Assembly (NCBI RefSeq): GCF_000523235.1
Contig: NZ_CP006850.1
Location: 1,612,001-1,676,000 of the forward strand
Length of the DNA stretch: 64,000 nt
Source of the DNA: Nocardia nova SH22a
Lineage (GTDB): Bacteria > Actinomycetota > Actinomycetes > Mycobacteriales > Mycobacteriaceae
Direction: 5' to 3'
Both the position numbers and the translations under genes were made by a program. Each line of letters starts with the position of its first letter. Within the stretch, counting starts at the first letter, position 1. Under the pieces are notes generated by a model. It saw only the letters and a list, made by a program, of their open reading frames with translations, was not told where the DNA came from and searched no databases. This document shows, piece after piece, positions 33,408 to 42,745 of the stretch.

Positions 33408-34433
33408 GTGAATCGTCGGATCATCACGTTGATAGCGGCTCTGGTGCCGGTTCTCGTCCTCGGGGTGGTGGGCAGTGTGGTGACGGTACCGTTCGTCGCA
33501 CTCGGCCCTGGTCCCACCTTCAATACCCTGGGCGAGGTCGAGGGGAAGCAAGTCGTCGCGGTAGCGGGCGCGCCGGTGGATCCGACCTCCGGACATCTGA
33601 ACATGACCACGGTGTCCGTTCGCGACGGGCTGAATATCTTCGAGGCGCTGGGCTTGTGGGTCGACGGTCGTTACGGTCTGGTGCCGCGTGCGGAGATCTA
33701 TCCGCCGGGTGTGCCGCGCGAGCAGGTGGACCAGTCCAATCAGGCCGATTTCAAGGAGTCCGAGGACAACGCCGAACTCGCGGCGCTGAACTTCCTGAAG
33801 TATCCGACCAAGGTGCAGGTGCGGGTGGTCGCCGACAACAGCCCGGCGAAGGACGTCCTGCACAAGGGCGACCAGCTGGTGAGCGTGAACGGCAAAGCGG
33901 TCGCCACCTCCCAGGACGTGGTCGACGCGGTGCAGGGGGTGCCGCCCGGCACCACGGTGCCGATGGTGATCCGCCGCGACGGCGCCGAACAGACCGTCGA
34001 GGTGAAACTAGCCGCGCGCCCGGACGATTCGAGCAAGGCCTACCTCGGCATCACCCCGCAGGAGATCGCGGACGGTCCGGTGCAGGTCGATTTCAACCTC
34101 GCCGACATCGGCGGCCCGTCGGCGGGCCTGATGTTCAGCCTGGCCCTGGTGGACAAGCTCAGCCCCGGTGAACTCAACGGCGGACGCTTCGTGGCCGGGA
34201 CCGGAACCATCGATCCGAACGGAAAAGTCGGGCCGATCGGCGGTATCCAGTACAAGATGATCGCCGCCCGCGACGCCGGTGCGGAGACCTTCCTGGTCCC
34301 CGCCGACAACTGCAACGAGGCCCGCCAGCGCACCCCGGACGGGCTGAAACTCGTGAAGGTCGACACCCTGACCAGCGCCGTGCAGTCACTCGACGACATC
34401 AACGCCGGTCGCCCGGCGCCCAGCTGCGGTTAG
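33408..34433 (+). CDS. membrane-anchored PDZ and Lon-type (S16) protease, YlbL family
   Basis: The 341-residue protein starts VNRRIITLIAALVPVLVLGV, a membrane anchor. A PDZ domain follows at about 120-200 (LHKGDQLVSVNGKAV) and then a Lon protease domain. The catalytic serine is in GGPSAG at about 238 and the lysine in the segment GKVGPIGGIQYKM at about 283, the Ser-Lys dyad of S16 peptidases. These proteins face the outside and cleave membrane or secreted substrates. It appears to match Rv3194c. GTG 33408 is chosen because a -10 element lies seven bases upstream. It converges with the PPA1309 gene with a four-base overlap. Confidence 0.9.
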   Translation: MNRRIITLIAALVPVLVLGVVGSVVTVPFVALGPGPTFNTLGEVEGKQVVAVAGAPVDPTSGHLNMTTVSVRDGLNIFEALGLWVDGRYGLVPRAEIYPPGVPREQVDQSNQADFKESEDNAELAALNFLKYPTKVQVRVVADNSPAKDVLHKGDQLVSVNGKAVATSQDVVDAVQGVPPGTTVPMVIRRDGAEQTVEVKLAARPDDSSKAYLGITPQEIADGPVQVDFNLADIGGPSAGLMFSLALVDKLSPGELNGGRFVAGTGTIDPNGKVGPIGGIQYKMIAARDAGAETFLVPADNCNEARQRTPDGLKLVKVDTLTSAVQSLDDINAGRPAPSCG

Positions 34434-35017
34434 TCGGGTTCGTTCTCCAGCGTGTGGCGCAGCGCGTCGACCAGGTTCGGGGCCAGATTCGGCGCGGTGC
34501 GCAGATCCAGATCCGGGAAGGACTCGTCCTCCTCGGGCCGTAACTGCAACAGGCACAACGAGACTCCCTCGCGCAGCACCCCGGCGTAGAGCCGGGCGTC
34601 GCGGCGTTCGGGATGGGTCTGCGCGGCGTCGCGGCCCGCGCGGTCGGCGGCGTCGCGGTCGGCCAGCAGCGGTGCGATGGCGTCGTCGAGGGTCTGCTCG
34701 GCGGCCGGGGGCAGCACCACGATCTGCTGGACCAGGACCACACCGTGCACCGTGGGCGGCCAGCTGGTGGTCGCGAGGAATTCGTCCAGCGCCATCGAGT
34801 CGCCGGTCAGATCGTCCGGAAGCGCTTCCTGGGCAATGGGAGTCAATGCCGCGCCGTCGTCGAGTTGTTCCTCGAGCGTCGGCTCGGCGGCCACCAGATC
34901 GGCGGTGGGGACCAGCGCGAACAATTGCGGCGGCTGATCCCAGCCCTCGGTGTCGGCGAACTCGGCCACGTCCCGGATGCAGCGATACAGGGCGGAAGAG
35001 GGGTTGTCCAGGGTCAC
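34430..35017 (-). CDS. PPA1309 family protein of unknown function
   Basis: This 195-residue acidic protein begins VTLDNPSSALYRCIRDVAEF and contains GDSMALDEFLATTSWPPTVH and CLLQLRPEEDESF, features of an actinobacterial family annotated PPA1309. It has no signal peptide, membrane helix or recognised catalytic motif. An ATG at 35077 would add 20 residues, but a TACAGT hexamer lies exactly seven bases before the GTG at 35017, favouring a leaderless start there. It overlaps the convergent PDZ protease by four bases and is divergent from the UPF0182 gene. Function is unknown. Confidence 0.75.
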   Translation of the reverse strand: MTLDNPSSALYRCIRDVAEFADTEGWDQPPQLFALVPTADLVAAEPTLEEQLDDGAALTPIAQEALPDDLTGDSMALDEFLATTSWPPTVHGVVLVQQIVVLPPAAEQTLDDAIAPLLADRDAADRAGRDAAQTHPERRDARLYAGVLREGVSLCLLQLRPEEDESFPDLDLRTAPNLAPNLVDALRHTLENEPD

Positions 35018-35030
35018 GGCCGACACTGTA
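35018..35030 (-). promoter_or_regulatory. leaderless -10 element of the PPA1309 family gene
   Basis: On the minus strand TACAGT is followed by GTCGGCC and GTG. This decides the start codon at 35017. Confidence 0.55.
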
Positions 35031-35211
35031 CGTCCGATTCCACGGTACGGGTGCGCCGGACGCGGCTTGGTGACCATCGCGATCCAACCCGTCCCGTTTT
35101 ACGTAGAGTGGGGCGCGAGAGGCGGTCCGCGGGGGCCGTCCGCATCATCGGACTGCGGTGCACCGGCCGAGTTTCGCATCGGTTCACCGCCGGACCTGGG
35201 AGAGTGGCATC

Positions 35212-38200
35212 GTGGGCATGCGCCCCCCGACAGGCTTACCGTCGCTGTCTCGACGCAGCCGGATTCTGCTGATCACCGCGCTGGTGATCGCGGCCTTACT
35301 TCTGGTCGGCCCGCGGCTGACCGACGCGTACACCAACTGGCTGTGGTTCGGCGAGGTCGGATTCCGCCAGGTGTTCACCACTGTCCTCGTCACCCGGCTG
35401 CTGCTGTTCCTGGTGGTGGCCGTCGCGGTGGGGGTGGTGATCTGGCTGGCGTTGCTGGCCGCCTATCGCACCCGCCCGGTCTTCGTCCCCGTCTCGGGTC
35501 CGAGTGATCCCATCGCGCGCTACCGCACCACGGTGATGGGCCGGTTGCGCCTGTTCGGTATCGGGATCCCGGTGCTGGTCGGCCTGCTGTCGGGGCTGGT
35601 CGCGCAGTCGAGCTGGGTGACCGTGCAGTTGTTCCTGCACGGCGGATCGTTCGGGGTCAAGGATCCGCAGTTCCATATCGACGTCGGCTTCTACGCCTTC
35701 GATCTGCCGTTCTACAAACTGCTGCTGAACTGGCTGTTCGTGGCCGTGGTGATCGCGTTCTTCGCGAATCTGGTCACCCACTACATCTTCGGCGGCCTGC
35801 GGCTGTCCGGGCGCGAGGGCACCCTCACCCGCCCGGCCCGCATCCAGCTCGCCCTGATCGCCGGAACCTTCGTGGTGCTCAAGGCCGTGGCCTACTGGTT
35901 CGACCGGTACTCCCTGCTGTCGAGCACCCGGAAGGAGCCCACCTTCACCGGTGGTTCCTACACCGACATCAACGCGGTGCTGCCCGCCAAGCTGATCCTG
36001 ATGTCGATCGCGATCATCTGCGCGATCGCCTTCTTCGCCGGTGTGGTCCTGCGCGATCTGCGGGTTCCGGCCATCGCGGCGGCCCTGTTGCTGCTGTCGT
36101 CGATCCTGGTCGGCGCGGTCTGGCCGCTGGTGGTCGAGCAGTTCGAGGTGCGCCCGAACGCGGCCACCAAGGAATCTGCCTACATCCAGCGCAATATCGC
36201 CGCGACCAGGCAGGCCTACGGACTCACCGACGACAAGGTCTCCTATGTCGACTACAAGGGTTCGCAGACCAAGGACCCGGGGACGATCCCGGCCGATCAG
36301 CAGACCATCGGCAATATCCGCCTGCTGGATCCGAATCTGCTGACCCAGACCTTCATCCAGCGTCAGCAGCTGCAGAACTTCTACGGCTTCCCGGATCCGC
36401 TGGACATCGACCGCTACACCATCAACGGCGAGAAGCAGGACTACATCGTCGCCGCGCGAGAGCTGGTGCCGCAGAACCTGTCCGGTAACCAGACCGACTG
36501 GATCAACAAGCACACCGTCTACACCCACGGTGACGGCTTCGTCGCGTCCCCGGCCAACCGCGTGAACGTGGCGCCGCCGAAGGAGACACAGCAGGCCGCG
36601 ACCGGCGCCGGGACGAGCAGTTCCAGTGGCGGCTACGGCTATCCGGTGTTCAACGTCGGTGACAAGTCGACGGTCAGCGACCTGTTCACACCCAAGGACA
36701 AACAGGCCATCCCGGTCGATCAGCCGCGTATCTACTACGGCGAGATGATCTCCAAATCCGATGCCGACTACGCGATCGTGGGCGGTAACGATCAGCCGCC
36801 ACGCGAATACGACACCGGCACCGATCAGTACACCTACACCGGTAAGGGCGGCGTCCCGATCGGCAACTGGTTCAACCGGCTCGCCTTCGCCGCCAAGTAC
36901 GCCGAGCGCAACATCCTGTTCTCGGGCGCGATCGGCTCGGATTCCAAGATCATCTACAACCGTGATCCGCGCAGCCGCGTCCAGCAGGTGGCGCCGTGGC
37001 TGACCACCGACGGCGATGTGTATCCGGCCGTGGTCAACGGCCGCATCCTCTGGATCGTCGACGCGTACACGACCTTGGACAACTTCCCCTACGCACAGCG
37101 CACCTCGCTCGAGGGCGTGACCGAGGACAGTGTCGACCAGAACGCCGGTCGCTCGCTGCCGCGCAAGGAAGTCAGTTATATCCGCAACTCGGTGAAGGCC
37201 ACCGTCGACGCCTACGACGGTTCGGTGAATCTCTACGACGTGGACCCGAGCGATCCCGTGCTCAACGCGTGGCGCGGAGTGTTCCCGAACTCGGTGAAAC
37301 CGCAGAGTGAGATCTCGCCGGAGTTGCGGGCGCACTTCAGGTATCCGGAGGACCTGTTCAAGGTGCAGCGCGAGATGCTGGCGCGCTATCACGTGAACGA
37401 TCCGCGCGAGTTCTTCACCAACAACGCGTTCTGGTCTGTCCCCAACGATCCGACGTCGGACGCGCCGACCAACGCGCATCAGCCGCCCTACTATGTGCTG
37501 ATCGGTGATCCGAAAACCGGTAAGGCGCAATTCAATCTGACCAGTGCGATGGTCGGCTTCAAGCGGCAGTTCCTGGCCGCCTACATCCAAGTGGCCGCCG
37601 ATCCGGAGAACTACGGCAAGTTCACGGTGCTGAAGTTGCCGACGGATTCGCAGACACCGGGTCCGCAACAGGTCCAGACATCGATGACCACCGATGCCAG
37701 AGTCTCCAACGATCGGACATTGCTGACCGGTGGTAATACGAACAAGATCAAATATGGGAATCTGCTGACCCTGCCGATCGGCGACGGCGGAATCCTCTAC
37801 GTCGAACCCTGGTATCTGGAACGCAACAGCGGTCCGACCACGGCATCGTTCCCGCAGTTGGTGAAGGTGCTCGCCTCCTTCGGTGACAAGGTCGGCTACC
37901 AGTCCACCCTGGGTGACGCGCTCAACGACGTGCAGGACGGGCTCGGTGCGGCGACCACACAACAGCCCGGCCAGGCCGCGATAAACCCACCCGGCGAGCA
38001 GGGCAGTACCTCCCCGCCGCCGACGAACCCGAACACTCCGCCACCGTCGATCCCGCCCGTGGTGAGTGGTTCGGCCGGTAAGGACGCCGCGGTCAAGGAA
38101 CTCAACGATGCGCTCAAGAGCGTGCAGGACGCGCAGAAGTCCGGCGATCTGGGGCAGTTGGGCAAGTCGCTGGAGGGCTTGCAGAAGGCCATCGACGACT

Positions 38201-38220
38201 ACAACAAGGCCGGCGGATAG
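35212..38220 (+). CDS. UPF0182 family membrane protein
   Basis: This 1002-residue protein starts VGMRPPTGLPSLSRRSRILL after a GGGAGAG site. The first 320 residues hold about seven membrane helices (for example LLLFLVVAVAVGVVIWLALL), and the rest is a large domain probably outside the membrane, with a Pro/Gly/Ser linker near 920-960 and a short helical end. The whole length matches UPF0182 (DUF1194-like) proteins of actinobacteria, including Rv3193c, which is next to the PDZ protease in M. tuberculosis as well. The molecular function is not established. A strong hairpin follows the stop. Confidence 0.92.
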   Translation: MGMRPPTGLPSLSRRSRILLITALVIAALLLVGPRLTDAYTNWLWFGEVGFRQVFTTVLVTRLLLFLVVAVAVGVVIWLALLAAYRTRPVFVPVSGPSDPIARYRTTVMGRLRLFGIGIPVLVGLLSGLVAQSSWVTVQLFLHGGSFGVKDPQFHIDVGFYAFDLPFYKLLLNWLFVAVVIAFFANLVTHYIFGGLRLSGREGTLTRPARIQLALIAGTFVVLKAVAYWFDRYSLLSSTRKEPTFTGGSYTDINAVLPAKLILMSIAIICAIAFFAGVVLRDLRVPAIAAALLLLSSILVGAVWPLVVEQFEVRPNAATKESAYIQRNIAATRQAYGLTDDKVSYVDYKGSQTKDPGTIPADQQTIGNIRLLDPNLLTQTFIQRQQLQNFYGFPDPLDIDRYTINGEKQDYIVAARELVPQNLSGNQTDWINKHTVYTHGDGFVASPANRVNVAPPKETQQAATGAGTSSSSGGYGYPVFNVGDKSTVSDLFTPKDKQAIPVDQPRIYYGEMISKSDADYAIVGGNDQPPREYDTGTDQYTYTGKGGVPIGNWFNRLAFAAKYAERNILFSGAIGSDSKIIYNRDPRSRVQQVAPWLTTDGDVYPAVVNGRILWIVDAYTTLDNFPYAQRTSLEGVTEDSVDQNAGRSLPRKEVSYIRNSVKATVDAYDGSVNLYDVDPSDPVLNAWRGVFPNSVKPQSEISPELRAHFRYPEDLFKVQREMLARYHVNDPREFFTNNAFWSVPNDPTSDAPTNAHQPPYYVLIGDPKTGKAQFNLTSAMVGFKRQFLAAYIQVAADPENYGKFTVLKLPTDSQTPGPQQVQTSMTTDARVSNDRTLLTGGNTNKIKYGNLLTLPIGDGGILYVEPWYLERNSGPTTASFPQLVKVLASFGDKVGYQSTLGDALNDVQDGLGAATTQQPGQAAINPPGEQGSTSPPPTNPNTPPPSIPPVVSGSAGKDAAVKELNDALKSVQDAQKSGDLGQLGKSLEGLQKAIDDYNKAGG

Positions 38221-38227
38221 CAGCTGA

Positions 38228-38256
38228 GGGTCGCGGCGGTGTCCCCGCCGCGACCC
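38228..38256 (+). terminator. terminator of the UPF0182 gene
   Basis: Twelve-base arms GGGTCGCGGCGG and CCGCCGCGACCC with a five-base loop, starting eight bases after the stop codon and followed by TTCC. A stable GC stem without a long T tract, common in this group. Confidence 0.7.
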
Positions 38257-38344
38257 TTCCGCCTGTGGACGCAGCGCGGGAGCCCGGTCCGGTGGGGCGG
38301 CTGTAGCGGCAGACGCCGCACCGGGAGTGGATCGTCACGGAAAC

Positions 38345-38385
38345 GAGTTCGGCGCCGCCATCATGATGATGGCGGCGCCGAACTC
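38345..38385. terminator. perfect 41-bp palindrome between convergent genes
   Basis: Twenty-base perfect arms (left arm begins GAGTTCGGCGCCGCC) surround a single G. On the minus strand the stem is followed by GTTTCC, so it would terminate the rpf transcript. The length and perfection are greater than for other hairpins in this window. Confidence 0.65.
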
Positions 38386-38438
38386 ATTCGAGTCACTGTG
38401 GTTCGCGCAGTCCTGTCGGCGGCGAACCCTCACCGGCC

Positions 38439-39149
<711 letters not shown>

Positions 39150-39262
39150 TCACGTCTTGATAACAGCGACAATTGCATGAAGCGAATAACCCATTTTCGA
39201 ACGTTGATGCAGGTTGGCTATGCTGTATTCGCTTATCCGGCACACTTGTTATGTGGTCGTTA

Positions 39263-39301
39263 TGTGCGGTGAATCACGTGCAAAGTGTGTTCTGGGTCAC
39301 G
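39263..39301. promoter_or_regulatory. two tandem CRP-like binding sites
   Basis: TGTGCGGTGAATCACG (39263-39278) and TGTGTTCTGGGTCACG (39286-39301) both fit TGTG-N7-TCAC, the half-site layout of actinobacterial cAMP receptor protein sites. Their centres are 23 bp apart, about two helical turns. Crp (Rv3676) controls rpfA in M. tuberculosis, so the nearby rpf gene is the likely target. Confidence 0.5.
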
Positions 39302-39653
39302 TTTTTCCGCCATGGAATTTGGAAACGCGCGCGTTTCCCACGGTTGTGCGGTAATACGGGCCGCTTTGATCGGTACCTCGCGGTCGTAGTTGGGGATTTC
39401 GGTTCGCAAATTTCGGAACGAGTCCCCGGTCATGATGTCGCGCAAGCGAGTTCGCATCGAGCTGGGTGACGACAGCGCGTCGCCTCCCGGTGCACGTGCC
39501 CGGATTTGCCGCGGGTTGCCCGGCGGCGTAGATCCGGGTGCCCGTCGGCGGCGGACCGTCTCGCGATATGGGATTCGGTAACGAATTTTCCGGCTCGGAC
39601 CGTTGCTCACGAGAGCGTCGGAGTAGCGGCGAAACTGGCCCTGACCACACGAT
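39302..39653. other. intergenic region between rpf control sites and the first tRNA, no gene seen
   Basis: The region has a somewhat lower GC content than its surroundings. Open frames on either strand lack ribosome binding sites and codon bias. Nothing else was recognised. Confidence 0.5.
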
Positions 39654-39683
39654 TTGCGATGCTCTCGCACTCGTGTGTAATGT
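39654..39683 (+). promoter_or_regulatory. promoter of the first initiator tRNA gene
   Basis: -35 TTGCGA (39654-39659), 18-bp spacer and -10 TAATGT (39678-39683), 12 bases before the mature tRNA 5' end. Confidence 0.6.
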
Positions 39684-39695
39684 TGTGTTCACCGA

Positions 39696-39769
39696 CGCGG
39701 GGTGGAGCAGCTCGGTAGCTCGCTGGGCTCATAACCCAGAGGTCGCAGGTTCAAATCCTGTCCCCGCTA
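39696..39769 (+). tRNA. initiator tRNA-fMet (anticodon CAT), copy 1
   Basis: Seventy-four bases fold into a full cloverleaf with anticodon CAT at 39730-39732. Initiator features are the unpaired first position (C1 against U72) and three G-C pairs in the anticodon stem next to the loop (GGG/CCC). The CCA end is not encoded. An identical copy lies at 45502-45575; identity extends to 80 bp, starting five bases before the tRNA. Confidence 0.95.
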
Positions 39770-39776
39770 CTAGGGG

Positions 39777-39812
39777 AAACGGCCCCGGAACCATGGTTCC
39801 GGGGCCGTTTTT
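39777..39812 (+). terminator. terminator after tRNA-fMet copy 1
   Basis: Arms AACGGCCCCGGAACC and GGTTCCGGGGCCGTT with almost no loop (CATG centre), ending in TTTTTCTTT. A strong intrinsic terminator. Confidence 0.85.
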
Positions 39813-39960
39813 CTTTCGGTTCGGCATCATTAGCCAGCTGTGGGACGACCGACGCGCAGTGTGCGTGTGAATGGCAGCGACACGATTCACAACAGCACTC
39901 GCCAGCGAGATCGTTTGCACTCGTCGTGGTCATCGCCGACATGAACTGTACGATCACCAC

Positions 39961-40830
39961 ATGGATTGGGGGCTCCTGCTCGGCTACGTGAACAGCCTGA
40001 AATGGCCGGTGGTCGTAGCTGGCTTCGGTATGTACTACCGGCGGCATCTCGTCGGCCTCATCACTCGGGTCAGATCGGGCAAGCTGCAGGCAGGCAGTAT
40101 GAGCGCGGAAGCCGAGTTCGAGGCTCGCACTGTGCAGGCGGCCGTAGACGTCGAGACGACTGTCGGAACGCGGCGATTCGAATACGCTGCTTCGACACAC
40201 ACGCGCGTTTCGGCAGGACTCACGGCCGAAGCGCAGGTCGTGCCTTCGAACGGAAAGCTGGTTGCCCGAGATGATTTCGATGCATTCGATCGTCTTCTGA
40301 CTTACTTGGAGCACAGCAGCCCCGGGGCTCGCTGGGCGGCTTTGTTGTCGGCTGGCAGACGTCAGAATGTCCGAGAGGCGCAGGCCGCTCTGGAACGGTT
40401 CAGTCGACTGGGCCGCACCGATGTCACCTCGACGAACTCGGCTGAGGCACTGGAGGAGACGAACAGGCTACTTACCCGATGCGTGTATCGCCTCCGAGCC
40501 ATCGCGGAATACGAAGAACCACTTTGGCCAGGCGCCTCGCCGGACTCTCGTCGATCGTGGGATCAGCTACAGACACTCGCCCGAGACGCCAGAATGCGGC
40601 CGAGGACCGTAACGGCCGTTGCCGCGGCCGAGTTCGACAAGGCGGCACGGAGCTGGGCTGGTGAATATGCAGGCCGCATCAAACTGCTCTCGGACACTGC
40701 GGAGCGGTTGATCCGGGAGACGTTCGTCGATTTGCCGAACAGCGGCCCGACAGACCCGGGAATCGACGGATCCAACTCCGCTGAGCCCACCGAAGTGCTG
40801 AACGTGCAATCCCAGAACGCATCTGGATAG
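39961..40830 (+). CDS. hypothetical protein with N-terminal membrane segment
   Basis: I do not recognise this 289-residue protein. It begins MDWGLLLGYVNSLKWPVVVA and has one hydrophobic segment at about 4-24 followed by basic YYRRH, so it is probably anchored with its bulk in the cytosol. The rest is charged and helical, with possible coiled-coil stretches near 85-175, and ends in a loose Ser/Asn-rich tail. Codon use is less GC-biased than its neighbours, which fits recent acquisition. The ATG has no clear ribosome binding site; an in-frame ATG 30 codons upstream is possible. It is the first gene after tRNA copy 1, a common integration point. Confidence 0.65.
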   Translation: MDWGLLLGYVNSLKWPVVVAGFGMYYRRHLVGLITRVRSGKLQAGSMSAEAEFEARTVQAAVDVETTVGTRRFEYAASTHTRVSAGLTAEAQVVPSNGKLVARDDFDAFDRLLTYLEHSSPGARWAALLSAGRRQNVREAQAALERFSRLGRTDVTSTNSAEALEETNRLLTRCVYRLRAIAEYEEPLWPGASPDSRRSWDQLQTLARDARMRPRTVTAVAAAEFDKAARSWAGEYAGRIKLLSDTAERLIRETFVDLPNSGPTDPGIDGSNSAEPTEVLNVQSQNASG

Positions 40831-41010
40831 TGGCCTTCGGTTCGACATGAGTGCAACGCCACGCGCGTATCCACGGAAACGGTCGATCGGGTGACAGATC
40901 CCGCGACAACTTACCACGACCGCACAAGTCGATCAGCCGGGCGACTCACGCCGCCGGGCTCGGGTTACGGCCGCTATAGGCTGGTGGCACACGGACGTGG
41001 GGAGGTTGGC

Positions 41011-41361
41011 TTGCGAAACGACACTTGTCCCGGACTGGCGGTCTTCGAGCACGCGACGAGCCGCTGGGGCGTGCTGGTGCTGACCACGTTGAACACCCGG
41101 CCGCTGCGATACTTCGAATTACGTGAAACCCTCGGCGGTGTGAGCGACAAGATGCTGTCGCAATGTCTGCGAGAACTCGTGCGCGACGGTCTGATCCAGC
41201 GCACCGTGGTCGCCGCCCGGCCGCCCCGGGTGAGCTACACGCTCACCCTCGCGGGAGCCGATCTCATCGAGCCGCTACGTGATCTGGTGGAACGGGTCAA
41301 CGCGCACAACGGAGCCGCGGCGGACCTGCACGCCCCGCCGATGCGGCCGGTACCGCACTAA
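41011..41361 (+). CDS. HxlR family transcriptional regulator
   Basis: This 116-residue winged-helix protein contains the HxlR motif: a short N-terminus with one cysteine (NDTCPGLAVFEHATSRWGVL), RPLRYFELRETLGGVSDKML and SQCLRELVRDGLIQRTV. HxlR proteins often repress a nearby transporter or reductase. A TTG at 41011 with GGGGAGG upstream gives the best start; GTG 40984 and an ATG at 40891 are in-frame alternatives. The efflux pump gene begins 64 bp downstream and is probably regulated by it. A decayed copy of its 5' half lies at 43976. Confidence 0.85.
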   Translation: MRNDTCPGLAVFEHATSRWGVLVLTTLNTRPLRYFELRETLGGVSDKMLSQCLRELVRDGLIQRTVVAARPPRVSYTLTLAGADLIEPLRDLVERVNAHNGAAADLHAPPMRPVPH

Positions 41362-41424
41362 CGTCTTGGTTAGCTTTTCCGCCCTGTGCTTGTATTCGCT
41401 GACAGGCACGCAAGGAGGAAGAGT

Positions 41425-42708
41425 ATGCCCCAGCAGTGCGATGACGCGACCGCTGAAACCAGTGGGACAGAACATGATTCGGTAGATCCTGGCGTCGATA
41501 CCGCAGCCCGGCCGCCCGCCGGGCGCAGCCGCAGAGCACTCGTCGCGGTGACCCTGGGCGGGCTCACGGCCATCGCTCCGCTGTCGACGGATGTGTACAT
41601 CCCCGCGCTGCCGGACATCGCCCGCAATCTGCACGGTGACCCGTCCGATGTGCAACTGTCGCTGACCGCCTTCATCATCGGGCTCGCGGTGGGGCAGTTG
41701 CTGATCGGACCGCTCAGTGACGTCTACGGCAGGCGCAGGCCGTTGCTGATCGGACTGGCCGCCTATGCGGTGATCTCGGTGGCGATCGCCGCCTCGCCCG
41801 ACATCGCGGCATTGGTCACGCTGCGGCTGCTGCAGGGACTCGTCGGCGCGGGTGGGCTGGTCATCGCGCGGGCGGTGATCCGCGATATGTATGCCGGGAC
41901 GGCGGCGGTGCGCTACTTTTCCGCACTCGTCCTCGTGACCGGACTGGCGCCGATTCTGGGCCCGGTCATCGGCGCCGAATTACTGCGCGTCACATCCTGG
42001 CACGACATCTTCGTCACGCTCGCGGTCATTTCGGCGGTTCTCTTCGCTCTCGTCGTGGCGGGGCTGCCGGAGACCCTGCCCGGACACCGCCGCCCGGATG
42101 GAGTCGTTCGGCCGACGCTCGCGGCGGCGCGCATCCTGTTCGGTGATCGGCAATTCCTCGGGCTGGTCGTCACCTCCGGACTGGTCTATGCCGGAATGTT
42201 CGCCTACATCGCCGAGGCGCCCTTCGTCATCCAGGTGATCCATCACGCGTCGGCACAGACCTCCGGTGTCGTCTTCGCCGTGAACTCCGCGGGCATGATC
42301 GCCGCGAGTCAGGCCGCCCGGCTGCTGGTGGGCAGGGTGCGGCCGGACCGGTTGCTGCGGGCGGGCATCGCGGTCAACGCGTGTGGTGCGGTCGCACTGC
42401 TGGTCGTCACGACCTCGACCGATCTCGGCCTGCCCGCGATACTGCCCTGCCTGTTCCTCATCGTCGCGAGCGTCGGAGCGGTGGTGCCGAACGCGACCGG
42501 ACTGGCCATGGGCCCGCACGCCCGCGTCGCGGGCACCGCCTCGGCCGTACTCGGCGCCCTGCAGTTCGTCATCGCCGGTCTCGCACCACCGCTGGCCGGA
42601 CTGTCGGGAGAACACACCGCCGTGCCGATGGCCGTCGTCATCACGGTCTGCGGAGTCGGCGCTCTGGTCATCGACGTTGCTCGGCAACGGCATTCGCGCG
42701 CGGCGTGA
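41425..42708 (+). CDS. Bcr/CflA family multidrug efflux MFS transporter
   Basis: The 427-residue inner-membrane protein has twelve hydrophobic segments. After a 35-residue polar N-terminus it shows LSTDVYIPALPDIARNL, the Bcr/CflA hallmark in helix 1, and the MFS motif GPLSDVYGRRRPLL between helices 2 and 3. This family exports drugs such as chloramphenicol, bicyclomycin or sulfonamides in exchange for protons. An AAGGAGGAA site precedes the ATG. It probably shares regulation with the HxlR gene upstream. The last 190 bp are duplicated in the remnant at 44109-44298. Confidence 0.9.
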   Translation: MPQQCDDATAETSGTEHDSVDPGVDTAARPPAGRSRRALVAVTLGGLTAIAPLSTDVYIPALPDIARNLHGDPSDVQLSLTAFIIGLAVGQLLIGPLSDVYGRRRPLLIGLAAYAVISVAIAASPDIAALVTLRLLQGLVGAGGLVIARAVIRDMYAGTAAVRYFSALVLVTGLAPILGPVIGAELLRVTSWHDIFVTLAVISAVLFALVVAGLPETLPGHRRPDGVVRPTLAAARILFGDRQFLGLVVTSGLVYAGMFAYIAEAPFVIQVIHHASAQTSGVVFAVNSAGMIAASQAARLLVGRVRPDRLLRAGIAVNACGAVALLVVTTSTDLGLPAILPCLFLIVASVGAVVPNATGLAMGPHARVAGTASAVLGALQFVIAGLAPPLAGLSGEHTAVPMAVVITVCGVGALVIDVARQRHSRAA

Positions 42709-42745
42709 ATCCCGGCGGTGTGGGGTAGCGGCACGCAAAACGAGG

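Noticed and set aside
35296..37962. An 888-codon minus-strand frame opposite the UPF0182 gene
   Set aside because: The plus strand encodes a complete known family; the antisense product is low-complexity and without motifs.
39173..39469. Short frames in the AT-richer region upstream of the first tRNA
   Set aside because: No ribosome site, no codon bias, and they overlap the CRP-like sites.
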